This document shows, one piece after another, positions 1-7,721 of a stretch of DNA of 31,137 nucleotides. Position 1 is the first letter of the stretch, and the number at the start of each line of letters is the position of its first letter. The stretch covers positions 1 to 31,137 of the forward strand of contig CAYUAI010000048.1 of NCBI GenBank assembly GCA_964442745.1. Direction: 5' to 3'. The translations under genes were made by a program, and so were the position numbers. The DNA comes from CAYUAI01 sp964442745. GTDB lineage: Bacteria; Pseudomonadota; Gammaproteobacteria; S012-40. The notes under the pieces were generated by a model. It had not been told where the DNA came from. It was given only the letters and a program-made list of their open reading frames with translations, and did not search any database.

Positions 1-2
1 TG

Positions 3-113
3 ATTACCAAAGAACTCTCTCTCAGAGCCAGTGTTAATGGAGAATTACAACTTAGCCCCAACTTTTCACTCGAGACATCTACCAGCGATCTAATATTGTC
101 TTTCTTTTTTTAA
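3..113 (+). CDS. C-terminal end of a probable outer-membrane protein (5' end outside window)
   Basis: An open frame runs in from the left edge and stops at TAA 111-113, giving about 36 residues. The visible tail has alternating polar and hydrophobic residues (LSLRASVNGELQLSPNFSL) and ends in three phenylalanines. A terminal aromatic residue is typical of outer-membrane beta-barrel proteins recognised by the BAM complex. The frame is too short to name a family. The hairpin that follows at once supports a real gene end here. It could also be a chance open frame. Confidence 0.45.
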   Translation: MTKELSLRASVNGELQLSPNFSLETSTSDLILSFFF

Positions 114-118
114 TCAGT

Positions 119-173
119 CATATATTCAATAAATGAAGGGCTAGGCAACAGCCATTCATTTATTGAATATATG
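119..173. terminator. Large perfect inverted repeat, probable bidirectional terminator
   Basis: Two 19-bp arms (119-137 and 155-173) are perfect reverse complements, beginning CATATATTCAATAAATGAA. After one mismatch a further GGCT/AGCC pairing leaves a 7-nt loop. The hairpin lies between the end of a plus-strand gene (stop at 111-113) and the stop codon of the minus-strand gene (174-176), so it can end transcription from both sides. A T-run (101-111) precedes it on the plus strand. There is no clear T-tract after the stem in the plus direction. Confidence 0.7.
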
Positions 174-1544
174 CTACTTAGGTTGACTTCTGAGCAAGCG
201 ACGATAAAACAATATCACGCCGCCGAACAAAAACCATACGCCTAATGCACCGCTACTTCCCTCATCCTCTGAAATATTGATATTACCTTGTATATCACTC
301 ACGGTGAGTAAGAATTTTTGTTGATCATTACCATATTGGTTTTGAGCCGTGGCTTGAATTAAAAATGTACCTGAAATTTTCGGAATGCCCGAGATCAAAC
401 CACTTGTTTCATCAACCGATAAACCATCGGGCAAACCCGCAACAACATAACTCTCAGGAGTATTGGTCGCAGAAAGCGGTAACGTCATCGTGCTGCTTAT
501 ATTCGCATATTGGCGATTAATTTTGCTGAGTATCGGGTATAAGTTAGCATTGGGATCAAGGGTTATGTTTATGGTGCCAGAGTAATCGGAACCCTTATGA
601 CTGTCGGTGTTTACAATGAAGAGATAGTAGTCACCGGTTTTGTTTACCCGATAAAATAATTTTCCACTGACACTTTTAAGTTGTACACTGTTTTCATTAA
701 CTAGCCTGAGTGATATATCACCATCTGAGGGTTCTGAGACTTCTAATAAGTCACCCGTATTGAGTTTGATTTTATATTTGGCATATTCACGACCGTGTCC
801 ATTGAGCGAAATCTCAATTGAACTACCTGATACCAAAGTTTCGAGGGGTAAACGATTATTATTGGTAAAGCTGTAATCGAGACTCATGTTTGTGTCATTT
901 TGCGACATAAAACGAACGATATAGCGACCCGATTTAAGAATGGATTTTCCCCAACTCGTCCATGCCGAGTTAGCTTCATACAAGGATCGGCTTACAATTT
1001 CACCATTGGGTCCTTCAATCACCCGATAATAGTCATCACTCGAATCACGCAATCGCTCGGCTAATACGGTCCCCGCTTCCAGATCCATGGTGAATTCATC
1101 ACCCGATTGTATCGTCAAGCGATGTAGCTGATCAGACGGAAGTGCATCACCACTCGGTGTAGTAAGAAAAATATTTGCGGATACATCTTTAGAAAACAAA
1201 TCACTACTACGATAATAAATGCCCAAGTTTTCACTTTTTTCAAGTTTAACCGGAATTAAGCGTAGCGATTCTGTATCGAATAAAAAATCAACTTCCAAAT
1301 AATCATCAAGCCTTGCTATGTCTGAGAGTGCCCGAAGGTTGTACAAAGTGATCACACCTCCAGATACTTTAGAGGTAACGCCCTCTAAGCTTAATTCTTG
1401 GATATTGCTCAAAATCTGCCTCGCTTCGAGCTGAGTTGTCAGTGATCTCAACTGCACGTCGGGCAAAGCATTAGCTTGAGCCACATAAAAAAATAAAAGA
1501 GAGATTAGATGGAGAGAAGTGGACTTAAATTGCCGTTTAAACAT
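174..1544 (-). CDS. Secreted PPC-like / putative-Ig domain protein with C-terminal membrane sorting signal
   Basis: A 456-residue exported protein of unknown specific function. I start it at ATG 1544-1542: AAGGA lies 5 nt upstream and a signal peptide (MFKRQFKSTSLHLISLLFFY, then VAQANA) follows at once. A longer frame to 1634 only reads into a repeat element. The middle has two regions resembling bacterial pre-peptidase C-terminal (PPC) beta-sandwich domains. Near residues 345-418 lies a putative-Ig (He_PIG) domain with the hallmark GLPDGLSVDETSGLISGIP. The C-terminus has a Gly/Ser patch (GSSGALG), a hydrophobic stretch and RRLLR, as in GlyGly-CTERM rhombosortase substrates. I expect surface or outer-membrane-associated display, perhaps in adhesion. 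Domain calls are by eye; the specific role is unknown. Confidence 0.75.
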   Translation of the reverse strand: MFKRQFKSTSLHLISLLFFYVAQANALPDVQLRSLTTQLEARQILSNIQELSLEGVTSKVSGGVITLYNLRALSDIARLDDYLEVDFLFDTESLRLIPVKLEKSENLGIYYRSSDLFSKDVSANIFLTTPSGDALPSDQLHRLTIQSGDEFTMDLEAGTVLAERLRDSSDDYYRVIEGPNGEIVSRSLYEANSAWTSWGKSILKSGRYIVRFMSQNDTNMSLDYSFTNNNRLPLETLVSGSSIEISLNGHGREYAKYKIKLNTGDLLEVSEPSDGDISLRLVNENSVQLKSVSGKLFYRVNKTGDYYLFIVNTDSHKGSDYSGTINITLDPNANLYPILSKINRQYANISSTMTLPLSATNTPESYVVAGLPDGLSVDETSGLISGIPKISGTFLIQATAQNQYGNDQQKFLLTVSDIQGNINISEDEGSSGALGVWFLFGGVILFYRRLLRSQPK

Positions 1545-1561
1545 AACCGTCCTTATTAGGA

Positions 1562-1744
1562 TAGGAATGGGCACAAAATAACCTCCCGGTTTGGCATCAC
1601 ATCTTCGGCCTGTCTTCCCCCGTTCTTCAATCAAAAAATACTCACTTTAGCCCGGCTAGAACGGCGTTTTTTCTCAATCAGAACGAACCAATACAAACCA
1701 AATCTGAGCCCCAAACAAGAAAATTATTCCGTGCCCATTCCTTA
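1562..1744 (+). repeat. MITE-like inverted-repeat element, copy 1
   Basis: About 183 bp, bounded by TAGGAATGGGCAC on the left and the near reverse complement GTGCCCATTCCTTA on the right. It is collinear with the reverse complement of 20021-20191. Shared blocks include CATCTTC, GCCTGTCTT/GCCCGTCTT, CCGTTCTTC, CTCAATCAGAACGAACCA and the two ends. It has no coding capacity. It lies directly upstream of the minus-strand exported protein and ends about 18 nt before that gene's start codon, so it may have displaced or supplied its promoter. Confidence 0.8.
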
Positions 1745-1834
1745 CTTAATCATTGAGTTAAATCAAACTAGAAGCTCGTTTGATCAATTCCGTTTCGCGC
1801 TACCTATGCAACATCAACACCAGAACAAACTAAA

Positions 1835-1890
1835 ATAGGAATAGGCATGGACGATACATTACCGAAGGTGATAAAATAACCTCAAGGTTT
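1835..1890 (+). repeat. Broken left end of the MITE-like element, copy 3
   Basis: Positions 1835-1847 read ATAGGAATAGGCA and 1873-1889 read AAAATAACCTC then AAGGTTT. These two blocks are contiguous in copy 1 (1562-1592) but are separated here by about 25 bp of unrelated sequence. No matching right end was found. I read it as a decayed fragment. Confidence 0.5.
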
Positions 1891-1966
1891 ATTCAGGAAA
1901 TAACAGAAGTTATCGTGATGGCGATAATAGCGGTTGCAGCAATAATTGTGAGGATGATTAAACATA

Positions 1967-2405
1967 ATGATTGTGCTTGCCACAGAAAAAGAGCTTGAAC
2001 CATTAGCCTCTCTGATCCAACAATATCATGCCTTTGAGGGTATCCATTCAACGACCGAAATGAGAATACAGGCAGTGATACCGTTATTAACAAAGCCTGA
2101 ATTTGGCCGTATTTAGCTTATTACCCATAACGATGCCTTGATTGGTTATATGCTTTGGTTACAGCATTGAACTCATGGGCCGTGATGCTTTTGTTGATGA
2201 ATTTTTTATTGGTGAATCCCATCGCGGGCATGGCATTGGCCGATCAGCACTTAAACTTGTGATCGAACAAATGAAACCATTGGCGATACAAGCGCTGCAC
2301 CTTGAAGTGGCCAGTAATAATGAACGCGCTAGAAAACTCTATCAAGCCGCTGGTTTCACTTCTCGTAAAAAATATCACTTGATGACACGAAAAACCCAGG
2401 ATTAA
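1967..2405 (+). pseudogene. GNAT-family N-acetyltransferase, broken by a stop and a frameshift
   Basis: From ATG 1967 the frame reads MIVLATEKELEPLASLIQQY..., a normal GNAT N-terminus. It hits TAG at 2114-2116, where a tryptophan (TGG) fits the expected ...FGRIWLI.... It continues in frame to IGYMLW near 2157, then must shift frame to carry on as FGYSIELMGRDAFVDEFFIG. After the shift the acetyl-CoA loop (HRGHGIGRSAL) and the terminal motif (LEVASNNERARKLYQAAGF) are intact to TAA 2403-2405. An intact gene would encode about 147 residues. A C-terminal piece from TTG 2142 would lack the N-terminal fold and is probably inactive. Sequencing error could explain one lesion, but two argue for real decay. 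A MITE fragment lies about 75 bp upstream. Confidence 0.8.
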
Positions 2406-3241
2406 ACCACTTTTTTTATCGCAGCCACCAACACCCAAAGAAACAACAAAGGAAACAAGATCGTTTGCAAAACAAACACAACGATTAAATTAACCGTGTA
2501 CTCAGTCAATTCTGCCGCCGCCGATTTATACGAATCAACCCGTTTAGAAATATCAATTTGACTGACCGTCGTATCGTAGAATCGCCTGAAACCATCAAGG
2601 AGCGAGGAATCACTACTGGGCACGGTCGTCTGCTGTGTATCGTCATGTATGGCGCTGATCACTTGAGTGGTTTCTTCTAATTTTTGTTTTGACATCTCAT
2701 ATTGCGGTGCCATAAAAAGATGATAAATCCCTTCGTTAACGATAGCAAAACCAGGCACGGCAAAACGCAGAATAATGATCACCACCGTCAATCGATAAAC
2801 CGTTTGACGCAACGACTTATCTTCCGGGCATTTAAACCAAATCAACCAAACAGCCATCACAAAAAATACCGCCATCAAAACAGTAAAGCCAGGCCAGGCA
2901 ATGATATCTAAAGCCAAACGTTGCACGCCGAGTGATGCACTGCAAATCAACATAACATTGGAAAACCGCTCAATCAAATCATTGGCTGGGTCCAATATTT
3001 GACCCGGCGCAAAGTTAACACCAATACCGGCCGGTTGTAGCGCCACCTCCGTGCCTTGAGCAACAGAGATCACGCCGTTTAGACCACGGGCGACCCCAAA
3101 AGTAATTAATGCACGTTTAAAGCTGGACTCTGTATAACGGTGGCCCACATCATCAACAAAGCCCGTATGTGCTGCACCAATCAATATGACAAACACAAGG
3201 CTTATCGCGACTTTAATGATAATATTCGGGTTAATGTGCAT
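2402..3241 (-). CDS. Conserved inner-membrane protein of unknown function
   Basis: A 279-residue protein I cannot assign to a named family. Residues 9-25 form an N-terminal membrane segment or uncleaved signal. A probable periplasmic part follows, with the distinctive stretch ARGLNGVISVAQGTEVALQP. Further membrane segments lie around residues 110-135, 148-168 and 250-275. Between the last two is a polar, probably helical stretch (EMSKQKLEETTQVISAIHDD) that may form a coiled coil. The start is an ATG at 3239-3241 followed by MHINPN; no strong Shine-Dalgarno was seen. Its stop codon overlaps by two bases the stop of the convergent acetyltransferase remnant. Length, composition and hydropathy support a real gene. 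Confidence 0.7.
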   Translation of the reverse strand: MHINPNIIIKVAISLVFVILIGAAHTGFVDDVGHRYTESSFKRALITFGVARGLNGVISVAQGTEVALQPAGIGVNFAPGQILDPANDLIERFSNVMLICSASLGVQRLALDIIAWPGFTVLMAVFFVMAVWLIWFKCPEDKSLRQTVYRLTVVIIILRFAVPGFAIVNEGIYHLFMAPQYEMSKQKLEETTQVISAIHDDTQQTTVPSSDSSLLDGFRRFYDTTVSQIDISKRVDSYKSAAAELTEYTVNLIVVFVLQTILFPLLFLWVLVAAIKKVV

Positions 3242-3648
3242 GCATACGCTCTGAAGTGATTTGATCGATTTAGTTTAGATCGAGACAAGCTTAGGAATGG
3301 AAAAACTCTCTCGTTTTATGCTACGGGTAAGTATACTAAATGGGGCTTGCCAGCGTCCAATATTCCTCAGTGAATTGGGCAGCTATCATTCCAAAAACAC
3401 GCGATCCCTTGAAAAAATACACCTCCCTTGGCTACTCATTTTTTCACCACCTCATCACTCTCCAAAGCAACCAACATCAATCGCTCACTTTCTATTCATA
3501 TCCTCACTTTCATATCCCATGAATTGTACTTTTTTCATCCAAATCCATTAATAAATACCATGAAAATGCTGACCCCAAACCCATCTTCACGCGCCATGAA
3601 AGTCGTGTTATGGTTGGTCTTAAAATTATCGTTGCGAGGTAACAATCA
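3242..3648. other. Intergenic region, no confident gene
   Basis: About 400 bp separate the divergent genes at 3241 and 3649, so promoters for both should lie here, but I see no strong -35/-10 pair. Several short overlapping frames exist, but none has a ribosome site or protein-like composition. The last, ATG 3560 to TGA 3652 (30 codons, MKMLTPNPSSRAMKVVLWLV...), overlaps the next start codon as ATGA. It could be a leader peptide but has no visible Shine-Dalgarno. TTAGGAATGG at 3291 resembles the MITE end for ten bases only. Confidence 0.4.
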
Positions 3649-4740
3649 ATGACAATGTGGTATTTTTCTGTCAACGGAGATCAGCATGGCCCTTTTGAAA
3701 CAGGACAAACTCAAGACTTCATTCGAGAAAATCCGGGCGCTTATTGTTGGCGCACAGGTTTTAGTGACTGGCTGCCAGTCTTTGAGGTGACTGAAATACG
3801 GCGCATGAAAAAAGATGGTGTGACGCCTTTTCCACCACCACCGCCCAACATGATATCGCCTAAACCGAGCCAACTTCCGAGTGTTGCGCAAGCAAGCCCG
3901 CCCCCCGACTCTACCCGTACAGCGACAGCGAATGCAACTGACACAAACGCTTCGACTGGCTTTGGCACAATCGCAAGCACAGAAGGCATTGACTATAAAA
4001 TTTATGGCCATGAAATGCAGTACCTGGAAATTGAATTAGACCCTGGAGAAAGTGCCGTCGCCGAAGCCGGTGCCATGATGTATAAACAACCGAGCATCGA
4101 AATGGAAACCATCTTTGGCGATGGCACTGGTCAAGATCAAGGATTTATGAGTCGCTTATTAGGCGCCGGTCAACGCCTGCTCACCGGAGAGAGTTTATTT
4201 ATGACCGTGTTTACCCATACCGGCCTGGGTAAAAGCCGAGTGGCATTTGGTGCCCCCTTTCCTGGCACCATCATGGCGTTGAAGCTCAGCGATTACCACG
4301 GCAAAATTATCTGCCAAAAAGATAGTTTTCTGGCGGGCGCGAAAGGCGTCACCGTTGGTATTCACTTTCAACGCAAAATAATGACCGGTTTATTTGGTGG
4401 CGAAGGTTTTATTCTGCAAAAACTTGAAGGCGATGGTTGGGTTTTTGTACACATGGGTGGAACAATTCGTGAAATCGATCTCGCTGCCGGGGAAACCTTA
4501 CATGTAGACACGGGATGTTTGGCGGCCATGACCGCCACGGTGGACTATGATATTACTCAGGCAGGTGGGATCAAAACCATGTTATTCGGTGGTGAGGGCT
4601 TGTTCTTTGCGGTGCTAACCGGTCCCGGTAAAGTGTGGCTGCAAAGCCTGCCTTTTTCAAGATTAGCCGGTCGTATGCTGGCCGGTGGATCACAGGGAGA
4701 GGGCTCGCTACTCGGTGGCATGTTTACGGGCAATCGGTAA
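3649..4740 (+). CDS. GYF_2 - AIM24 (TIGR00266-type) fusion protein
   Basis: A 363-residue cytoplasmic-type protein. Residues 3-50 form a GYF_2 (DUF4339) domain: WYFSVNGDQHGPF, then WRTGFSDWLPV, a fold usually tied to protein or membrane interaction. A Pro/Ser/Ala/Thr-rich linker follows (about 57-100, including six consecutive prolines). Residues 118-360 form an AIM24 (TIGR00266) beta-sandwich, recognised by EIELDPGESAVAEAGAMMYK, GGEGFILQKLEGDGWVFVH and the glycine-rich repeats near the end. AIM24 proteins are widespread and their biochemical role is not settled. The start at ATG 3649 is favoured by GAGG nine bases upstream. A small outer-membrane-type gene follows 16 bp after the stop, probably in the same transcript. 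No signal peptide or membrane segment. Confidence 0.85.
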   Translation: MTMWYFSVNGDQHGPFETGQTQDFIRENPGAYCWRTGFSDWLPVFEVTEIRRMKKDGVTPFPPPPPNMISPKPSQLPSVAQASPPPDSTRTATANATDTNASTGFGTIASTEGIDYKIYGHEMQYLEIELDPGESAVAEAGAMMYKQPSIEMETIFGDGTGQDQGFMSRLLGAGQRLLTGESLFMTVFTHTGLGKSRVAFGAPFPGTIMALKLSDYHGKIICQKDSFLAGAKGVTVGIHFQRKIMTGLFGGEGFILQKLEGDGWVFVHMGGTIREIDLAAGETLHVDTGCLAAMTATVDYDITQAGGIKTMLFGGEGLFFAVLTGPGKVWLQSLPFSRLAGRMLAGGSQGEGSLLGGMFTGNR

Positions 4741-4756
4741 GGAAGATGAGAGCGTT

Positions 4757-5326
4757 ATGTGGATAAAAAATTTAGCGGCAGCCGTGCTTATCCTATTAAG
4801 CCAGGGAACACTGTTTGCTCAAGAACAACAAACAAGCAAGGAGATAAAACACGCTTTAGGCGCTAGCGTCGGCTGGATTGTGGGCAGTGGGTTAAGCTAC
4901 CGCCATTATTTCGATAATTATTACGCACAAACCTCGTTCGTCGCCTCTGTTAAGGAGCTCAGCGATGATAGCCGCATCAACGATGACATTTACCTTGATT
5001 TAGCCTTTTCGTTTGGCAAATATCTGCATGTGGATCGACCTAAAAAATGGTTACCTATTGCACTCAAATGGATGGGTGGCATCGAATGGATTTATGAAAA
5101 ACAACCCCGTTGTGAATTCGACGATGTCAGTAAAAGCTGCATTGAAAAATCAAAGACTCAAAATACTCTCCACCTGGGCGGCGGTATTGGACTGGATATA
5201 GGAAGAATCAAAACTCAAGGTTTAATATTTTCCATCGATCTAAGCTTTTTAGCAACCTTTGAAGAGGGTAAATTCGAAGGTTTGCATGCCCCCTGGCCTG
5301 CCGCAAGTTTACTCTATAATTGGTAA
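4757..5326 (+). CDS. Small exported beta-rich protein, probable outer-membrane barrel
   Basis: A 189-residue precursor. I choose ATG 4757 because a signal peptide follows immediately (MWIKNLAAAVLILLSQGTLF, cleavage after A, before QEQQ) and a purine-rich stretch (GGAAGATGAGAG) precedes it. A longer frame from 4685 would overlap the upstream gene. The mature part alternates hydrophobic and polar residues in strand-like runs (ASVGWIVGSGLSYRHYF, LDLAFSFGKYL, LGGGIGLDIG, LIFSIDLSFLATF) and ends in YNW, as outer-membrane barrels do. Size suits an 8-stranded barrel. Two cysteines (CEFDDVSKSC) may form a loop disulfide. I do not recognise a named family. Confidence 0.65.
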   Translation: MWIKNLAAAVLILLSQGTLFAQEQQTSKEIKHALGASVGWIVGSGLSYRHYFDNYYAQTSFVASVKELSDDSRINDDIYLDLAFSFGKYLHVDRPKKWLPIALKWMGGIEWIYEKQPRCEFDDVSKSCIEKSKTQNTLHLGGGIGLDIGRIKTQGLIFSIDLSFLATFEEGKFEGLHAPWPAASLLYNW

Positions 5327-5651
5327 CAGCCGTGTTTGTATGATTTTCAAGCTGCTGGCTCAAAAAATTATCAGGCATTGCCAATGGTTTGTTTTTTTAC
5401 ACAAATCACCTGAATTCATGCACACACAGCATCACCATTACTTGCATGTCTAGCAATGCGGCTTATAATCTTTGCTATGTTATCATCATTCCCAAGCAAA
5501 TAGATGCGCTTTTTAAAACCAACGCAATTCAATGCAACACAAACCATCAAACAAACCTTAAGCTTCCCTGTGGCGACATAATCCCTTAAAATATGTTACT
5601 AAATAACGATCAATATTCCACCCTGAAATCTCATTTAAACAAACATATGAT
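5327..5651. other. Intergenic region upstream of glgA
   Basis: This 325-bp gap carries one clear element, a sigma-70-like promoter at 5442-5469. Short open frames inside it have no ribosome site and no protein-like composition. No strong terminator is visible after the gene ending at 5326. Confidence 0.5.
5442..5469 (+). promoter_or_regulatory. Sigma-70-type promoter for the glycogen genes
   Basis: TTGCAT (5442-5447) and a perfect TATAAT (5464-5469) are separated by 16 bp. Transcription would start near 5476 and leave an untranslated leader of about 185 nt before glgA. The orientation and position fit the glgA/GH13 gene pair. Confidence 0.6.
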
Positions 5652-5660
5652 GTGAATGAT

Positions 5661-7643
5661 ATGGCAAAAAAAACTGCAAGGCGAAAAAAAACAGGAAGCA
5701 CATCAAAACCAAGTACTTCCGCCCAAAATACCCGCCGCAAGCCAAAGGCGGATGACAAGTCGATGGCTGAGTCGATAGGAAGCAATGCAGCCACCAACCA
5801 TACGGCGAAAAAACTGCCTACGCAAAACCATTCCACACCATCAGCAAGCCAGGCAACGCCGAATCAGTCAGTCGTAACAGCTCCGCTCCAAGGTAATATC
5901 GAAACCATCAAAGAAACCATTATCAAAACGACAGCCATCGATGAACAGGCCATCGCCACACAAAACTCACCGGTAGCAACAAACAGCAGCCCAGGCACTG
6001 CTGTCGAACTCTCTACCCAAGCACCGACCGAAAAATCCGCGCCAGTATCGTCATATAGCGATGAACAGCTTGACTATCCTTATGAAGCCGAGCCAGTGCC
6101 TGAATATGCCCCGCAATCCGAGCCTGTCCCCGTTCACATCGAAAAATCACATGTACCTAACATTCCTTCCATGTTTATCATGCACGTGACACCAGAACTC
6201 GCGCCAGTGGCCAAAGTGGGCGGGTTGGGTGATGTGGTGTTTGGTCTATGCCGGGAAATGGAGATTCGTGGAAATCACGTGGAAATTATTCTCCCTAAAT
6301 ATGATTCCATGCGCTACGATCACATCTGGGGACTGTGTGAAGCTTTTCATGATCTATGTGTGCCGTGGTATGGCGGCGCCATTCACTGCACGGTATTTTT
6401 TGGTTTTGTGCATGGCCGAAAATGTTTTTTTATCGAGCCCCACTCCGGCGATAATTTTTTTAATCGTGGCAATATTTACGGTTTTTCAGATGACGCCATG
6501 CGATTTGCATTTTTTTCACGTGCCGCCCTGGAATTCATCTGGAAATCGGGCAAACACCCTGACATTATCCATTGTCACGACTGGCAAACGGGCTTGCTCC
6601 CAGTGATGCTCTACGAAATTTACCAGCACATGGGCCTGACCCATCCTCGAGTCTGCTATACGGTACATAATTTTAAACATCAAGGGGTAATCAGTGCTGA
6701 AGTACTCAATGCCAGCGGTCTGAATCGACCCGAATATTACCTCGACCACCATCGACTACAAGACAGCCGTAACCATCAGGCCGTCAATCTGATGAAAGCC
6801 GGTATCGTCTATTCTAACTTCGTCACCACGGTATCTCCCCGACATGCGGCAGAAGCAAAAGATCATGGCCAAGGGTTTGGCCTTGAATCTACGCTACACA
6901 CCCACCATGTAAAATATGGCGGTATCATGAATGGCTTAGATTATGAATCCTGGAACTCAGAAATTGATCCGTACATTCCTAGTCATTATTTTACAGACAA
7001 CATTGACAACAAATACGGTAATAAAAGTGCATTACGCCAGCGACTCATGTTAACGGACAACGAAAAACCTATCGTCGCTTTCATCGGTCGCCTTGATCCA
7101 CAAAAAGGATTGGAGCTGGTCAGCCATGCCATTTTTTACACGCTGCAACAACACGGTCAATTTGTATTATTAGGATCCAGCCCTGACCCACTCATTAATC
7201 GCCATTTTATGGAACTGAAAAATCAACTCAACGATAATCCAGACTGCCATTTGGAAATCGGCTATAACGAAGAATTATCTCATCTCATCTATGCAGGTGC
7301 AGACATGATGCTGGTTCCCAGCCGTTATGAGCCTTGTGGTCTAGCACAACTCATTGCCATGCGTTATGGCACCATCCCCATCGTGCGTGAAGTCGGCGGC
7401 CTCGCCGATTCGGTATTCGACAAGGACTATTCACATAAACCCTTAAACGAACGCAATGGCTATGTCTTTAGAGACTACAATAATGAAGGCATGGAGTCCG
7501 CTTTGGGAAGAGCCATGGCTTGTTATTATCAATTCCCGGAACACTTCCGTGATCTCATGAAAAATGCCATGTTGTATGATTACTCCTGGAAAAACCCAGG
7601 CCAAGACTATCTCAATGTTTACGATTATGTGCGTGAAAAATAA
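5661..7643 (+). CDS. glgA: Glycogen synthase (GT5, ADP-glucose type) with long N-terminal extension
   Basis: Transfers glucose from ADP-glucose to the non-reducing end of a growing alpha-1,4-glucan in the cytoplasm. From ATG 5661 it has 660 residues, against about 480 for usual bacterial GlgA; an in-frame GTG at 5652 is an alternative start. No clear Shine-Dalgarno is seen for either. Residues 1 to about 165 are low-complexity, first Lys/Arg-rich (MAKKTARRKKT) then Ser/Thr/Pro/Glu-rich. The catalytic part begins near residue 168 with the substrate motif AKVGGLGDVV (Lys185). It continues with IIHCHDWQTGLLP, TTVSPRHAAE, GIMNGLDYESWN, FIGRLDPQKG and the C-terminal YEPCGLAQL motif (Glu557). All expected GT5 motifs are intact. 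The GH13 gene 78 bp downstream is probably cotranscribed. Confidence 0.95.
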   Translation: MAKKTARRKKTGSTSKPSTSAQNTRRKPKADDKSMAESIGSNAATNHTAKKLPTQNHSTPSASQATPNQSVVTAPLQGNIETIKETIIKTTAIDEQAIATQNSPVATNSSPGTAVELSTQAPTEKSAPVSSYSDEQLDYPYEAEPVPEYAPQSEPVPVHIEKSHVPNIPSMFIMHVTPELAPVAKVGGLGDVVFGLCREMEIRGNHVEIILPKYDSMRYDHIWGLCEAFHDLCVPWYGGAIHCTVFFGFVHGRKCFFIEPHSGDNFFNRGNIYGFSDDAMRFAFFSRAALEFIWKSGKHPDIIHCHDWQTGLLPVMLYEIYQHMGLTHPRVCYTVHNFKHQGVISAEVLNASGLNRPEYYLDHHRLQDSRNHQAVNLMKAGIVYSNFVTTVSPRHAAEAKDHGQGFGLESTLHTHHVKYGGIMNGLDYESWNSEIDPYIPSHYFTDNIDNKYGNKSALRQRLMLTDNEKPIVAFIGRLDPQKGLELVSHAIFYTLQQHGQFVLLGSSPDPLINRHFMELKNQLNDNPDCHLEIGYNEELSHLIYAGADMMLVPSRYEPCGLAQLIAMRYGTIPIVREVGGLADSVFDKDYSHKPLNERNGYVFRDYNNEGMESALGRAMACYYQFPEHFRDLMKNAMLYDYSWKNPGQDYLNVYDYVREK

Positions 7644-7721
7644 GCCATAAGAATACCGATAACCACCGAGTGAATATAAATAGTCGTCATTTGATAACAA
7701 TTTTTTGCTGAGAACACTACG

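Noticed and set aside
1545..1634. Thirty extra N-terminal residues on the minus-strand PPC/Ig protein
   Set aside because: They mostly translate the MITE-like element; the Shine-Dalgarno and signal peptide place the start at 1544.
1753..1766. Near-consensus FNR site TTGAG-TTAA-ATCAA
   Set aside because: One mismatch to the consensus in AT-rich sequence, with no properly spaced -10 box toward either flanking gene.
3297..3652. Three overlapping short plus-strand frames before the GYF_2-AIM24 gene
   Set aside because: No ribosome sites, no recognisable domain and odd composition (His, Ser and Pro from AT-rich text); probably non-coding.
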